From NCBI RefSeq assembly GCF_003315035.1, contig NZ_QNRE01000001.1, positions 407,224-471,223 on the forward strand: a DNA stretch of 64,000 bases. Direction: 5' to 3'. Both the position numbers and the translations under genes were made by a program. The DNA comes from Nocardia puris. GTDB lineage: Bacteria > Actinomycetota > Actinomycetes > Mycobacteriales > Mycobacteriaceae. Positions 53,981 through 62,583 of the stretch are shown here, one piece after another. Below the pieces are notes generated by a model. That model was not told the origin of the DNA. It ran no database searches and was given only the letters and a program-made list of their open reading frames with translations. How positions within the stretch are numbered: the first letter of the stretch is position 1; each line of letters starts with the position of its first letter.

Positions 53981-54332
53981 AAACTAATTCTGCTGGCGGA
54001 CAAGGGATTACCCCGATGAGTGTCCGCACGGTCAATCGGCGAGCATCCGCTCGACCACTCGGAAAGCAGCCCCAGCAGGTCCGGATCGCGAAGCCCGGGG
54101 TGAAGGTCGTGAGCACACTCGCGCCCGTACGCGTCATCGCGCGCTCGATTTTCTTCACTTCGTAACCGTCGCCGGCCGGCGCTGCATTCCGACCGCGCCG
54201 CCCAGCAACACTCCGTAGAGCGAGTCTCATGTCTCCCGGAGACGTGACCCACTGGTCTGCGCACCAGTGTCACGAACAGCGTTGCCCACGCAGTCCGGGG
54301 AGCGGCTGCGCCGGTCGCATTCGGAACGGACA
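53981..54332. other. intergenic, weak coding signs only
   Basis: A plus-strand frame of 49 codons (54016-54165) begins ATGAGTGTCCGC with an AAGGG 9 nt upstream. A minus-strand frame over the same bases is equally plausible. Neither has a recognised family. A perfect hairpin lies at 54250-54269. Confidence 0.35.
54250..54269. terminator. perfect inverted repeat downstream of the frameshifted gene
   Basis: CACTGGT and ACCAGTG pair fully around a 6-nt loop. It sits 63 bp beyond the stop of the minus-strand gene at 54333, where a terminator is expected; an operator is the alternative. Confidence 0.45.
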
Positions 54333-54847
54333 TCACGAGAGATGCTCAGTGTCATCCGCCGCCATGAGCGCCGAGTGCGCGAAATACCTCTTGTACTGCA
54401 CGAAGGCCGAGCCGCGACCCGTCTTCTTGTGCACGATCGGCGTATCTCCGGGCCGAGTCAGCGTTTCCGATGCACGTTTCTCCGACAACAAAAACACCTG
54501 GAATTGCTCACCACCCTTCCAGCCGTGGCGCAGTCCTCATCGCCACTGCACCGAGTGGGTACGACCACCTCTTCAACAGCCGGAAAATACGGCTCGATCT
54601 TCTTGTCGCAGTAGAATCCTATATAGCGGACGGGCGCGAAGGACCGCTCACTCGGACACACGTATGCCGCGACTCGCTCGTACATTGCGATAGCTTCATC
54701 TGCACGCGCGCCGACAATGACAACATCGCGCGGTGGCTGCACCGGCCGCCGCCGCGATACGTACGACACCGTCTCGATCGCCTGTATCCAAGGCCGGGCA
54801 CCGGAAAGACCTTGCGGCACAGGCGTATTGCCGAACACGCTGGTCAA
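54333..54847 (-). pseudogene. unrecognised protein, frameshifted
   Basis: The first part (from ATG 54847) reads RPWIQAIETVSYVSRRRPVQ, DVVIVGARADEAIAMYERVA and VRYIGFYCDKKIEPYFP. Near 54520 the coding signal moves to another frame, giving GWKGGEQFQVFLLSEK, TPIVHKKTGRGSAFVQYKRY and a stop at 54333. Both parts have natural composition, so together they are probably one protein of about 170 residues. I do not know the family. Codon use is less GC-extreme than in the neighbours, hinting at transfer. Confidence 0.5.
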
Positions 54848-55061
54848 GGGTACCGGAGGAGCCCACGCCCGATCTCGGGCGGCGGCACGACGCAGCCGAC
54901 ACGAGCTGAGGAGTCCGACAACGCCTCACCAAGTTGGACGCGGCGCGTCGATCGAGAACGCACGACCGTGGCACGTGAGCAAGCGAACGACGAGGGGACG
55001 ATCATCGTCGGGTAGCCGTTGAAGGATGGGACCGATCGAATCCGAGACAAGAGGTGACGTA

Positions 55062-55721
55062 ATGGGCAAGAAGGTCGACGGGGTGGTGACGACGTTCGGG
55101 GCGGGGAGCGTGCGGGAGAAGCCGGATCTGATGCGGGTGACGTTGTCGGTGGAGTCGCGGGCCAGCACGGTGGCGATCGCCTACGGGCGGGCCGGGGAGC
55201 GGGTGGCGGCGGTGACGGCGTCGTTGCGCGGGAACGGCGTGGGGGACACCGACATCGCGACCGGTGGGTTGTCGGTGCGCAGCGAGACGGTGTGGACGGA
55301 GGGGCAGGGGAATCGGGTGACGGGGTACGTGGCGACGTCGGATCTGGTGATCGCATTGCGCGATCTGGCGGGCGATCCGGGGCCCGCCGACATCCTCGCG
55401 CGGGCCGTGGAAGCCGGCGGTGACGATGTGCGGCTGGGCGGGCTCACCCTCACCTTCGCCGATCAGGCCGACCTGCTCGCCCGCGCCCGCGACGCGGCCT
55501 GGGACGACGCGCTCGGCCGCGCGCGCCGCTACGCCGAACGCGCCGGACGCACCCTCGGCGAGGTGCTGGAGATCACCGAGAACACCGCCGCCGCACCGTC
55601 TTTCGCGCCGAAGATGCGCGCCATGGCCGCGCCGATCGCCGAATACGGCGGCTCGGTGCAGGTGGAACTCGGCGAATCGGAGGTGAACGCCACCCTGCGC
55701 GCCACTTGGCGCCTGGAGTGA
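55062..55721 (+). CDS. SIMPL domain-containing protein (DUF541)
   Basis: A 219-residue protein of the SIMPL/BP26 family: VTTFGAGSVREKPDLMRVTLSV at the start, VTGYVATSDLVIALRDL in the middle and ARRYAERAGRTLGEVLEI near the end. Relatives are periplasmic or cytosolic and form channel-like oligomers. No signal peptide is visible here, so it is cytosolic. GAGGTG lies 5 nt before ATG 55062. Its role is unknown; some family members are linked to oxidative stress. Confidence 0.85.
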   Translation: MGKKVDGVVTTFGAGSVREKPDLMRVTLSVESRASTVAIAYGRAGERVAAVTASLRGNGVGDTDIATGGLSVRSETVWTEGQGNRVTGYVATSDLVIALRDLAGDPGPADILARAVEAGGDDVRLGGLTLTFADQADLLARARDAAWDDALGRARRYAERAGRTLGEVLEITENTAAAPSFAPKMRAMAAPIAEYGGSVQVELGESEVNATLRATWRLE

Positions 55722-55765
55722 TCTGCGACCGCTGCCGCGAAACAGGGTGAGAAGAGTTCGGCGCA

Positions 55766-55800
55766 CCACTGGAACGGAATGCTTCATTCCGCTACAGTGG
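55766..55800. promoter_or_regulatory. large palindromic operator over the TIGR03086 promoter
   Basis: CCACTG...CAGTGG (55766-55771 and 55795-55800) enclose CGGAATG...CATTCCG (55775-55781 and 55785-55791); both arms match exactly about one centre. TACAGT (55793-55798) is a good -10, so a bound repressor would block the promoter. The pattern fits a TetR- or MarR-type dimer, but no such gene is adjacent. Confidence 0.65.
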
Positions 55801-55827
55801 TGTCAACGCCGAACGAAGGAGCACATC

Positions 55828-56415
55828 ATGACGCAGCACACCTGGCCCCTGCTGGACGCCGCGCACGACGCCCTGCGCACCACCGTCGCCGGGGTACGCG
55901 CGGACCAGTGGGCCGCGCCCACACCCTGCTCGGAGTGGAATGTCACGCAGGTCGTGCAGCATTCCGCGGGCGATCAGCTCGGATTCGCCGCCTTCCTCAC
56001 CGGCGGGCCGGGCCCCGAGGAGGATCCCTTCGCCCCGTCGGGCACGCTGTCCGGCGACCCGGTCGCCCTCGTCGAGAAGGCGGTGAGTGCCGCCGCCGAC
56101 GCGTTCGGCACCGTTTCCCCCGACGCCACCGAAATTCCCGTCCCGGTCCCGCCGAACTCCATGCCGCCCGCGCTGGGCGTCGCCGCCTGCGCGCTCGACG
56201 CCGCCGTGCACGCCTGGGACATCGCCCTGGCCACCGGCCAGCCCTCGCCCCTCACCCCGGAGATGTCGCGCGAATTGCTCGACGCGGCACGCCAGTTCGT
56301 CGAGCCGCTGCGCGCCTACGGCGTCTACGCCCCGGCCGACGAGGTGGCCCCGAACGAGGACCCCACCACCGCCCTGCTGCGCTACCTCGGCCGCAACCCG
56401 GCCTGGAGCGCCTGA
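55828..56415 (+). CDS. TIGR03086 family metal-binding protein (DinB-like)
   Basis: A 195-residue four-helix-bundle protein of the maleylpyruvate-isomerase/DinB-like group. Residues WAAPTPCSEWNVTQVVQHSAGDQL contain the first metal-binding histidine, and ACALDAAVHAWDIALATGQP the later ones. Relatives use mycothiol or bind metal for thiol-dependent reactions. AAGGAG lies 7 nt before ATG 55828. A large palindrome over its promoter indicates tight repression. Confidence 0.85.
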   Translation: MTQHTWPLLDAAHDALRTTVAGVRADQWAAPTPCSEWNVTQVVQHSAGDQLGFAAFLTGGPGPEEDPFAPSGTLSGDPVALVEKAVSAAADAFGTVSPDATEIPVPVPPNSMPPALGVAACALDAAVHAWDIALATGQPSPLTPEMSRELLDAARQFVEPLRAYGVYAPADEVAPNEDPTTALLRYLGRNPAWSA

Positions 56416-56603
56416 GCGTCTCGGCGATCGCCGCCGCGACGTGGGTCGCGAGCGTTCGCCGCCATGGCCGTCACCAGGCAGCTCTGGCGACGCGCCCGGT
56501 CATAGCGCACCCGCGAATTCCCGGCGGCCACGGCCGATCGTGGCGGGGGCAGGATGTTCGGCCGGCCACGGCCGATACCAAGATCCGGTGAAGCCCGCCC
56601 CGC

Positions 56604-58208
56604 TCAGCGTTCGAGCAGGGCCAGGCACTCGACGTGGTGGGTGGAGGGAAAGGCGTCGAAGGCGCGTAGGGCGGACAGGCGGTACCCGGCCTCGATGTAG
56701 AGGGCGAGGTCGCGGGCGAAAGAGGCCGGGTCGCAACCGATGTGGACGATGCGATCGGGGGCGGCCGCCGTGAGGGCGGTGATCACGTCGCGGCCCGCGC
56801 CCGCCCGGGGCGGGTCGAGGACGACGGCGTCCGGCGTGACGGTGTGGGCGCCGATCCAGCGTTCGACACGGTCGGCGCGCAGGTCCACCCAGGGAAGGTC
56901 GCGCAGGGCGGCGTGACCGTCGGCGACGGCGGGGCGGGCCGATTCGACGGCCAGCACCGCGCCCGTCCGGCCGACCGCTTCGGCCAAGCGCGCCGCGAAA
57001 ACGCCCGCGCCGCTGTAGAGATCCCAGGCGCGCGCGCCCGGTGACAGTCCGGCCCAGTCGGCGACCACGTCCGAATAGCACTGGGCGGCAAGACGATGCG
57101 CCTGCCAGAAGCCTGTCGAGGAGACCTCCCAGCGGCGGCCCGCCACGTACTCGACGGCACGGCCGGTGCCTTCGATCACGTACTCGACGCGATCGGCGTG
57201 CGCGGCGGCCCGGCGCGCCATCGCCTGGCGGCGGCTCGGCACCCCTTCTCCCCCACCGGGTTCCGGCACCGAGCCGCCGCTCGCCGATCCGCTGTCGAAG
57301 GGCGCGGCAAGCGGCTCATCGCCGCGACGCTCGCCTCCGGGACGGTCCCGCCGACCGGGTCCCGCCGGGAATCCCTCCGCCCTGCCCGGACGCGAGCCAC
57401 CGGCGCGCCCGGAGCCAGAATCCCCGGCCCCACGCCCGCTGGACCCGGGACGCTCACCATCGGCCCCGCCGCGCCCACGACCGCCGTGCCCCGCACTCCC
57501 ACGATCAGCACTACCGCGCCCACGACGGTCCTCCGCCGCACGCCCAGCCCTACCGCCCCCACGACCTGAACGACCGCCCCGCCCACCGGTTTCGGCGGGC
57601 GCGACCTCCACCACATGGCGCACGCCGTCCCCGTCGACCGTCACCACCAGGTCCGCGCCCGGTGTCCACAGCCGGTCGGCCAGCCCGTCCATCGCGCGCG
57701 GAACAGGTTGCGGGCAGCGCAGATCCGGGATCACCGACGCGCTCCGATACCGGTGCATCCCGGCCCGGCCCTCGGCGTCGACGGGCAGCCGGACCCGGGT
57801 GCGCCAGCCCGTCGACGCGTCGGCGGGGTATCCGGCCACCGGCTCCACCACGACCTCGCGCTCGATACGCGTCACCCGCCGCAGCTGTTCCTCGACCACC
57901 GCCGCCTTCAGCGCCCGCTGCGCCGCCGGGGTGGCGTGCGCGAAATCGCAGCACCCCGCTCCTCCGGGCCCCGACACCGGACACGTCGAGGGCACCCGGT
58001 CGACCGACGCTTCCAGGATCTCCACGGCGTCGGCGCGGCAGAACGATCCGCCGCGATCCTCGGTCACCAGCGCCCGCACCAGTTCGCCGGGCAGTCCGTG
58101 CCGCACGAACACCACCCGGCCCTCGTGCCTGCCGACGCAGAACCCGCCGTGCCCCGGCGGGCCGAGGCGAATCTCGAAAGTTCTTCCGTACCAAGAAGTT
58201 CCGCTCAC
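56604..58208 (-). CDS. TrmA/RumA-like class I SAM-dependent RNA methyltransferase with Gly/Arg-rich insertion (Rv2689c-like)
   Basis: A 534-residue enzyme that would form 5-methyluridine in RNA. Residues 1-58 are a TRAM-like domain. Cys76, Cys86, Cys87 and Cys165 could bind an iron-sulfur cluster as in RumA. The SAM site WDLYSGAGVFAARLAE, DPPRAG, the catalytic IGCDPASF cysteine and the C-terminal HHVECLALL glutamate are all present. About 118 residues (207-324), very rich in Gly, Arg, Ser and Pro, interrupt the middle; usual enzymes have about 410 residues. It lies 55 bp downstream of the APC transporter on the same strand. Confidence 0.88.
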   Translation of the reverse strand: MSGTSWYGRTFEIRLGPPGHGGFCVGRHEGRVVFVRHGLPGELVRALVTEDRGGSFCRADAVEILEASVDRVPSTCPVSGPGGAGCCDFAHATPAAQRALKAAVVEEQLRRVTRIEREVVVEPVAGYPADASTGWRTRVRLPVDAEGRAGMHRYRSASVIPDLRCPQPVPRAMDGLADRLWTPGADLVVTVDGDGVRHVVEVAPAETGGRGGRSGRGGGRAGRAAEDRRGRGSADRGSAGHGGRGRGGADGERPGSSGRGAGDSGSGRAGGSRPGRAEGFPAGPGRRDRPGGERRGDEPLAAPFDSGSASGGSVPEPGGGEGVPSRRQAMARRAAAHADRVEYVIEGTGRAVEYVAGRRWEVSSTGFWQAHRLAAQCYSDVVADWAGLSPGARAWDLYSGAGVFAARLAEAVGRTGAVLAVESARPAVADGHAALRDLPWVDLRADRVERWIGAHTVTPDAVVLDPPRAGAGRDVITALTAAAPDRIVHIGCDPASFARDLALYIEAGYRLSALRAFDAFPSTHHVECLALLER

Positions 58209-58263
58209 AGCGTCACCTCACTGCCGAGCCCGCTCACAGCCGCGCCGCGACAACCGTCCCCGC

Positions 58264-60252
58264 TCACTGCCGGTCCTCGTACCCGCGCCGGAACGCACCG
58301 GGCGCGTTCATCACACCGGCCTGCTTCGCCCGCGCCGACGAACTCAACTGCCACGGCACGCTCGTCACCATCACGCCCGGCTCGAACAGCAACCGCCCCT
58401 TCAAGCGCAGCGCGCTCTGGTTGTGCAGCACCTGTTCCCACCAGTGCCCCACCACGTACTCGGGGATGAACACGGTCACCACATCGCGCGGCGCGTCGCG
58501 GCGCACCCGCTTGACGTAGTCCAGTACCGGCTTGGTGACCTCCCGATACGGCGATTCGATCACCTTGAGCGGCACCGTGATATCGCTGCGCTCCCACTCC
58601 CGCACCAGCGCCCTGGTGTCGGCGTCGTCCACGTTCACCGTGATCGCCTCGAGCGTGTCGGGGCGGGTGGCGCGGGCGTAGGCGAGGGCGCGACGGGTGG
58701 GCAGGTGCAGTTTGGAGACCAGCACGATCGAATGGGTGCGGCTGGGCAGCACACCGTCCCACTCGTACTCGTCGAGCTCCCTGGCCACCGAATCGTAGTG
58801 GCGGCGAATCATCTTCATCACCACGAAGATCGACACCATCGTCAGGATGGCGATCCACGCGCCCGCGAAGAACTTGGTCACCAGCACGATCACCAGCACC
58901 GCGCCGGTGGCGGTCAGGCCGACGGCGTTGATCACCCGCGAGCGCTTCATCCTGGCCCGCTGCGCCGGATCGGTCTCGGTGCGCAGCGCGCGCGTCCAGT
59001 GCCGCAGCATGCCGGTCTGGCTGAGCACGAACGAGACGAACACCCCGACGATGTAGAGCTGGATGAGCTGGGTCACTTCGGCGCCGAACACCACCACGAA
59101 CGCGATCGCCGCGCCGGACAGGAACAGGATGCCGTTGCTGAACGCCAACCGGTCGCCGCGCGTGTGCAGCTGACGTGGCAGATAGCGGTCCTGCGCCAGC
59201 ACCGAACCCAGCACCGGGAAGCCGTTGAACGCGGTGTTGGCGGCCAGCACGAGGATCAGCGCCGTGACGATCGTGATGAAGAAGAACCCGGCCGGGAAGC
59301 CCTGGAACACCGTCTCCGCGAGCTGCGCGATGAGTGTCTTCTGGTGGTAGTCCTGCGGCGCCCCGATCAGGTGGTCGGTGTCGTGCGCGTAGACGATGCC
59401 GACCTTCTGGGCCAGCACGATGATGCCCATCAGCAGCGTGATGGAGATCGCGCCGAGCATCAGCAGCGTGGTCGCGGCGTTGCGCGACTTGGGTTTCCGG
59501 AAGGCGGGCACCCCGTTGCTGATCGCCTCCACACCGGTCAGCGCCGCGCAGCCCGAGGAGAACGCCCGCGCCACCAGGAACGCGAGCGCGATGCCGTAGA
59601 GGTAGCTGTCCTCGGCCTCCAGCTGGAACCCGGCCGACTCCGCCGTGAGCTCCTCCCCCAGCACCATCGTGCGGAACAGGCCCCAGCCCAGCATCGCGAA
59701 CATGCCGATCATGAACGCGTAGGTCGGCACCGCGAACGCGGCGCCCGATTCGCGGATGCCGCGCAAGTTGATCGCGGTGAGCAACGCGATGGCCACCACC
59801 GCGAACAACACCTTGTGCGTGTTGACGAACGGGATCGCCGAGCCGATGTTGGACGCGGCCGCCGAGATCGACACCGCCACAGTCAGGACGTAGTCGACCA
59901 GGAGCGCGCTGCCGACGGTGAGCCCGGCGGTGGGTCCCAGGTTCTTGGTCGCGACCTCGTAATCACCGCCGCCCGACGGGTAGGCGTGGACGTTCTGCCG
60001 GTAGCTGGCCACCACGACCGCCATGACGAAGGCGACCGCGACGCCCACCCACGGCGCGTACAGGTAGGCCGAGACGCCGCCCACCGACAGCATGAGGAAG
60101 ATCTCCTCCGGCGCGTAGGCGACCGAGGACAGCGCGTCGGAGGCGAACACCGGCAGCGCGATTCGCTTCGGCAGCAGGGTGTGGCCGAGCGAATCGCTAC
60201 GGAACGGCCGGCCGAGCAGCAACCGCTTGGCTGCCGTCGTCATCTTGGACAC
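58264..60252 (-). CDS. APC-superfamily transporter (KUP-like, Rv2690c-like)
   Basis: A 662-residue permease with about twelve membrane spans and a cytosolic C-terminal domain of about 160 residues. ALSSVAYAPEEIFLML and SGGGDYEVATKNLGP are the unwound helix segments that bind substrate in APC carriers. Its position next to two TrkA-type proteins suggests potassium or amino-acid transport. GTG 60252 gives SKMTTAAKRLLLGRPFRSD, as in relatives, and fits a -10 (TATGCT) 7 nt upstream; ATG 60264 would lie inside that element. Confidence 0.88.
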   Translation of the reverse strand: MSKMTTAAKRLLLGRPFRSDSLGHTLLPKRIALPVFASDALSSVAYAPEEIFLMLSVGGVSAYLYAPWVGVAVAFVMAVVVASYRQNVHAYPSGGGDYEVATKNLGPTAGLTVGSALLVDYVLTVAVSISAAASNIGSAIPFVNTHKVLFAVVAIALLTAINLRGIRESGAAFAVPTYAFMIGMFAMLGWGLFRTMVLGEELTAESAGFQLEAEDSYLYGIALAFLVARAFSSGCAALTGVEAISNGVPAFRKPKSRNAATTLLMLGAISITLLMGIIVLAQKVGIVYAHDTDHLIGAPQDYHQKTLIAQLAETVFQGFPAGFFFITIVTALILVLAANTAFNGFPVLGSVLAQDRYLPRQLHTRGDRLAFSNGILFLSGAAIAFVVVFGAEVTQLIQLYIVGVFVSFVLSQTGMLRHWTRALRTETDPAQRARMKRSRVINAVGLTATGAVLVIVLVTKFFAGAWIAILTMVSIFVVMKMIRRHYDSVARELDEYEWDGVLPSRTHSIVLVSKLHLPTRRALAYARATRPDTLEAITVNVDDADTRALVREWERSDITVPLKVIESPYREVTKPVLDYVKRVRRDAPRDVVTVFIPEYVVGHWWEQVLHNQSALRLKGRLLFEPGVMVTSVPWQLSSSARAKQAGVMNAPGAFRRGYEDRQ

Positions 60253-60259
60253 TGGAGCG

Positions 60260-60265
60260 AGCATA
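60260..60265 (-). promoter_or_regulatory. -10 element (TATGCT), leaderless start of the APC gene
   Basis: TATGCT on the minus strand ends 7 nt before GTG 60252. It contains the alternative ATG, arguing against that start. Confidence 0.5.
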
Positions 60266-60431
60266 GATCCCTCGTGGCCCGATCGCGCCGGGGGTTGGAC
60301 CGGTGGCGTGCCACATTCGGGTTTGCCCTCGCGGCCGACGGGGAAAATGGGCCATGGGCGCGTGTGGCGAGTACGGTTGCGCCCACAGGCCGCGGCGCGT
60401 CCGCCACGGTGTCCAAGAGCGAGGTTGCACG

Positions 60432-61097
60432 GTGTACGTAGTGGTCATGGGGTGCGGGCGGGTCGGCTCGTCACTGGCGCGCGCCCTGGTCCGGGTCGGT
60501 CACGAGGTGACCGTCATCGACCGGGACGAGGGCGCGTTTCTGCGTCTGGGCGCGGACTTCCCCGGCGAGCGGGTGCTGGGCGTCGGCTTCGACCGGGATG
60601 TGCTGACCCGCGCGGGAATCGAGCGCGCCGACGCGTTCGCCGCCGTCTCCTCCGGCGACAACTCCAACATCATCTCCGCGCGCGTGGCGCGCGAGACCTT
60701 CGGCGTGGAGCGGGTGGTCGCCCGCATCTACGACGCCAAGCGCGCCGCCGTCTACGAGCGGCTCGGCATCCCCACCATCGCCACCGTGCCGTGGACCACC
60801 GACCGCTTCCTGCGCACCCTCATCGGCGACACCAGCACCACCACCTGGCGCGACCCCACCGGCACCATGGCCGTCGCGCAGCTGGCGCTGCACGAGGACT
60901 GGTACGGGCGCACCGTGCGCGATCTGGAACAGGCCGTTTCGGTGCGCGTCGCGTTCATCCTGCGGTTCGGGCAGGGCGTGGTGCCCGACAGCAAGACCAT
61001 CGTCCAGGCCGACGATGTCGTCTACGTGGCGACGAGTTCGGGCAGCGTGGGCGAGGCCGTCGCGCTGGCCGCCAAACCGCCGGCCCCCGAGGACTGA
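60432..61097 (+). CDS. ceoB: TrkA-type potassium uptake regulatory protein (CeoB)
   Basis: A 221-residue RCK protein: an NAD(H)-binding fold (VVVMGCGRVGSSLARAL, with acid at VTVIDRDEGAF) and a TrkA-C domain (about 140-221). It gates a membrane potassium channel or carrier by sensing nucleotide. GAGGT lies 6 nt before GTG 60432; the open frame further upstream lacks similarity. Divergent from the APC transporter and followed by a second TrkA gene, it matches Rv2691. Confidence 0.9.
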   Translation: MYVVVMGCGRVGSSLARALVRVGHEVTVIDRDEGAFLRLGADFPGERVLGVGFDRDVLTRAGIERADAFAAVSSGDNSNIISARVARETFGVERVVARIYDAKRAAVYERLGIPTIATVPWTTDRFLRTLIGDTSTTTWRDPTGTMAVAQLALHEDWYGRTVRDLEQAVSVRVAFILRFGQGVVPDSKTIVQADDVVYVATSSGSVGEAVALAAKPPAPED

Positions 61098-61107
61098 GGG
61101 ACACGTC

Positions 61108-61779
61108 ATGAATGTCGCCATCGCCGGGGCGGGCGCGGTCGGCCGCTCCATCGCCAGGGAACTGCTGCGCGGCGGGCACCGCGTGATGCTGCTCGAACGC
61201 CAGCTCGCCCACATCGACCCCGAATCGGTCCCCGGCGCGCAGTGGGTGCACGCGGACGCGTGCGAGCTCGCGCTGCTCGAGGAGGCGGGTCTGGAGTCGT
61301 TCGAGGTGGTCATCGCCGCCACCGGCGACGACAAGGCCAACCTGGTGCACAGCCTGCTGGCCAAGACCGAGTTCGGCGTGCGCCGCGTGGTCGCCCGGGT
61401 CAACGACCCGCGCAACGAATGGCTCTTCGACGCCTCCTGGGGCGTGGACGTGGCGGTGTCCACGCCCCGCCTGCTGGCCTCGCTGGTCGAGGAAGCCGTG
61501 TCGGTCGGTGACCTGGTGCGGCTCATGACCCTGCGGCAGGGACAGGCCAATCTGGTGGAGATCACGCTGCCCGCCGACACGGCCCTGGCGGGCAAGCCGG
61601 TCCGCACGCTCACTCTGCCGCGCGACGCCGCCCTGGTGACGATCCTGCGCGGCGGCCGGGTGATCGTGCCGCAGCCCGACGACCCGTTCGAGGGCGAGGA
61701 CGAGCTGCTGTTCGTGACCTCCGTGGAGGCCGAAGAGGATCTGCGCCTGGCGCTCGCGCCCCACGACATCCAGCCATAA
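61108..61779 (+). CDS. ceoC: TrkA-type potassium uptake regulatory protein (CeoC)
   Basis: A 223-residue paralogue of the preceding protein, with nucleotide site VAIAGAGAVGRSIAREL, the VIAATGDDKANLV loop and a TrkA-C domain (about 145-220). GAGGG precedes ATG 61108. Only 10 bp separate it from ceoB, so they form one operon and probably one hetero-oligomeric regulator. It corresponds to Rv2692. Confidence 0.9.
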   Translation: MNVAIAGAGAVGRSIARELLRGGHRVMLLERQLAHIDPESVPGAQWVHADACELALLEEAGLESFEVVIAATGDDKANLVHSLLAKTEFGVRRVVARVNDPRNEWLFDASWGVDVAVSTPRLLASLVEEAVSVGDLVRLMTLRQGQANLVEITLPADTALAGKPVRTLTLPRDAALVTILRGGRVIVPQPDDPFEGEDELLFVTSVEAEEDLRLALAPHDIQP

Positions 61780-61814
61780 CTCCCCGATACGGCTCGGCTG
61801 TCGCGACGGGGCGT

Positions 61815-62447
61815 TCAGGCCGCGGGCTGCAACTGCGCGCGCAGCTTGTTGAGCGCGCGATGCTGCATCACCCGCACCACGCCGGGGCTGGTGCCGATCG
61901 CCTCCGCGGTCTGCGCGGCCGACCAGCCGAGCACGATCCGCATCACCAGCACCTCGCGGTGCGCCGGGGTGAGCACCTTCATCAGTTCCCTGGTGGCGGC
62001 GCGCCGCTCCAGCGCCAGCGCCCACTCCTCCGGGCCCGCCGCGGTGGACGCCATATCGGGCACCTCGGAGACGGGGTAGGTGGGGTGCTGCTGGGACCGG
62101 CGGAACGCGTCGGCCACCTTGTTCGCGGCGATGCCGTAGACGAAGGCGAGGAACGATTTGCCCTGGTCGCGGTAGCGCGGGATCGAGTTGACGGTGGCGA
62201 GCAGGATCTCCTGCACCACATCGTCGGCGGTGACCTGCAGGTGCGCGGTGTTGCCCATGCGCGCGCCGCAGTAGCGGCGCACCAGCGGGTGCACCAACCG
62301 CACGATCTCGGAGATCGCGCGCTTGTCGCCGGCGGCGGCGGGGCCGATCAGCTGCTCGAGTTCGGCGGCGACCCGCCTGCTCTCCGACAGGGCGGGGCTG
62401 GAATGGGCGTGGGTGCGAGAAGTCGCGGTCTTGTGCTCGGTAGCCAC
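61815..62447 (-). CDS. ECF-type RNA polymerase sigma factor (SigD/ShbA-like)
   Basis: A 210-residue sigma factor. Region 2 runs from about residue 55 (LVRRYCGARMGNTAHLQVTADDVVQEILLA with the core-binding and -10 contacts) and region 4 near the C-terminus (LTPAHREVLVMRIVLGWSAAQTAEAIGTSPGVVR). The length matches mycobacterial SigD. AAAGGA lies 8 nt before GTG 62447; the frame open to 62549 adds nothing conserved. No anti-sigma gene adjoins it. It lies between the Rv2692- and Rv2693c-like genes, where M. tuberculosis has none. Confidence 0.88.
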   Translation of the reverse strand: MATEHKTATSRTHAHSSPALSESRRVAAELEQLIGPAAAGDKRAISEIVRLVHPLVRRYCGARMGNTAHLQVTADDVVQEILLATVNSIPRYRDQGKSFLAFVYGIAANKVADAFRRSQQHPTYPVSEVPDMASTAAGPEEWALALERRAATRELMKVLTPAHREVLVMRIVLGWSAAQTAEAIGTSPGVVRVMQHRALNKLRAQLQPAA

Positions 62448-62583
62448 TCTCCGAGTCCTTTCGGCGAACGTTGCGTTTTTGGTGTCGACAACGATCGTCC
62501 GTCGAACGGGACCCGGCGACCAGACACCCAAGGGTGGGTAGTGGTCCACCTCCGCGGTGGACCGGGCCCCACCTTTCCCGGGG

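Noticed and set aside
54470..55015. A plus-strand open frame of 181 codons
   Set aside because: The opposite strand gives much more natural protein sequence in two adjoining frames with a stop and a downstream hairpin.
57166..60441. A plus-strand open frame of 1091 codons
   Set aside because: It is antisense to the APC transporter and RNA methyltransferase, is composed mainly of Arg, His, Asp and Pro, and has no domain; high GC content keeps antisense frames open.
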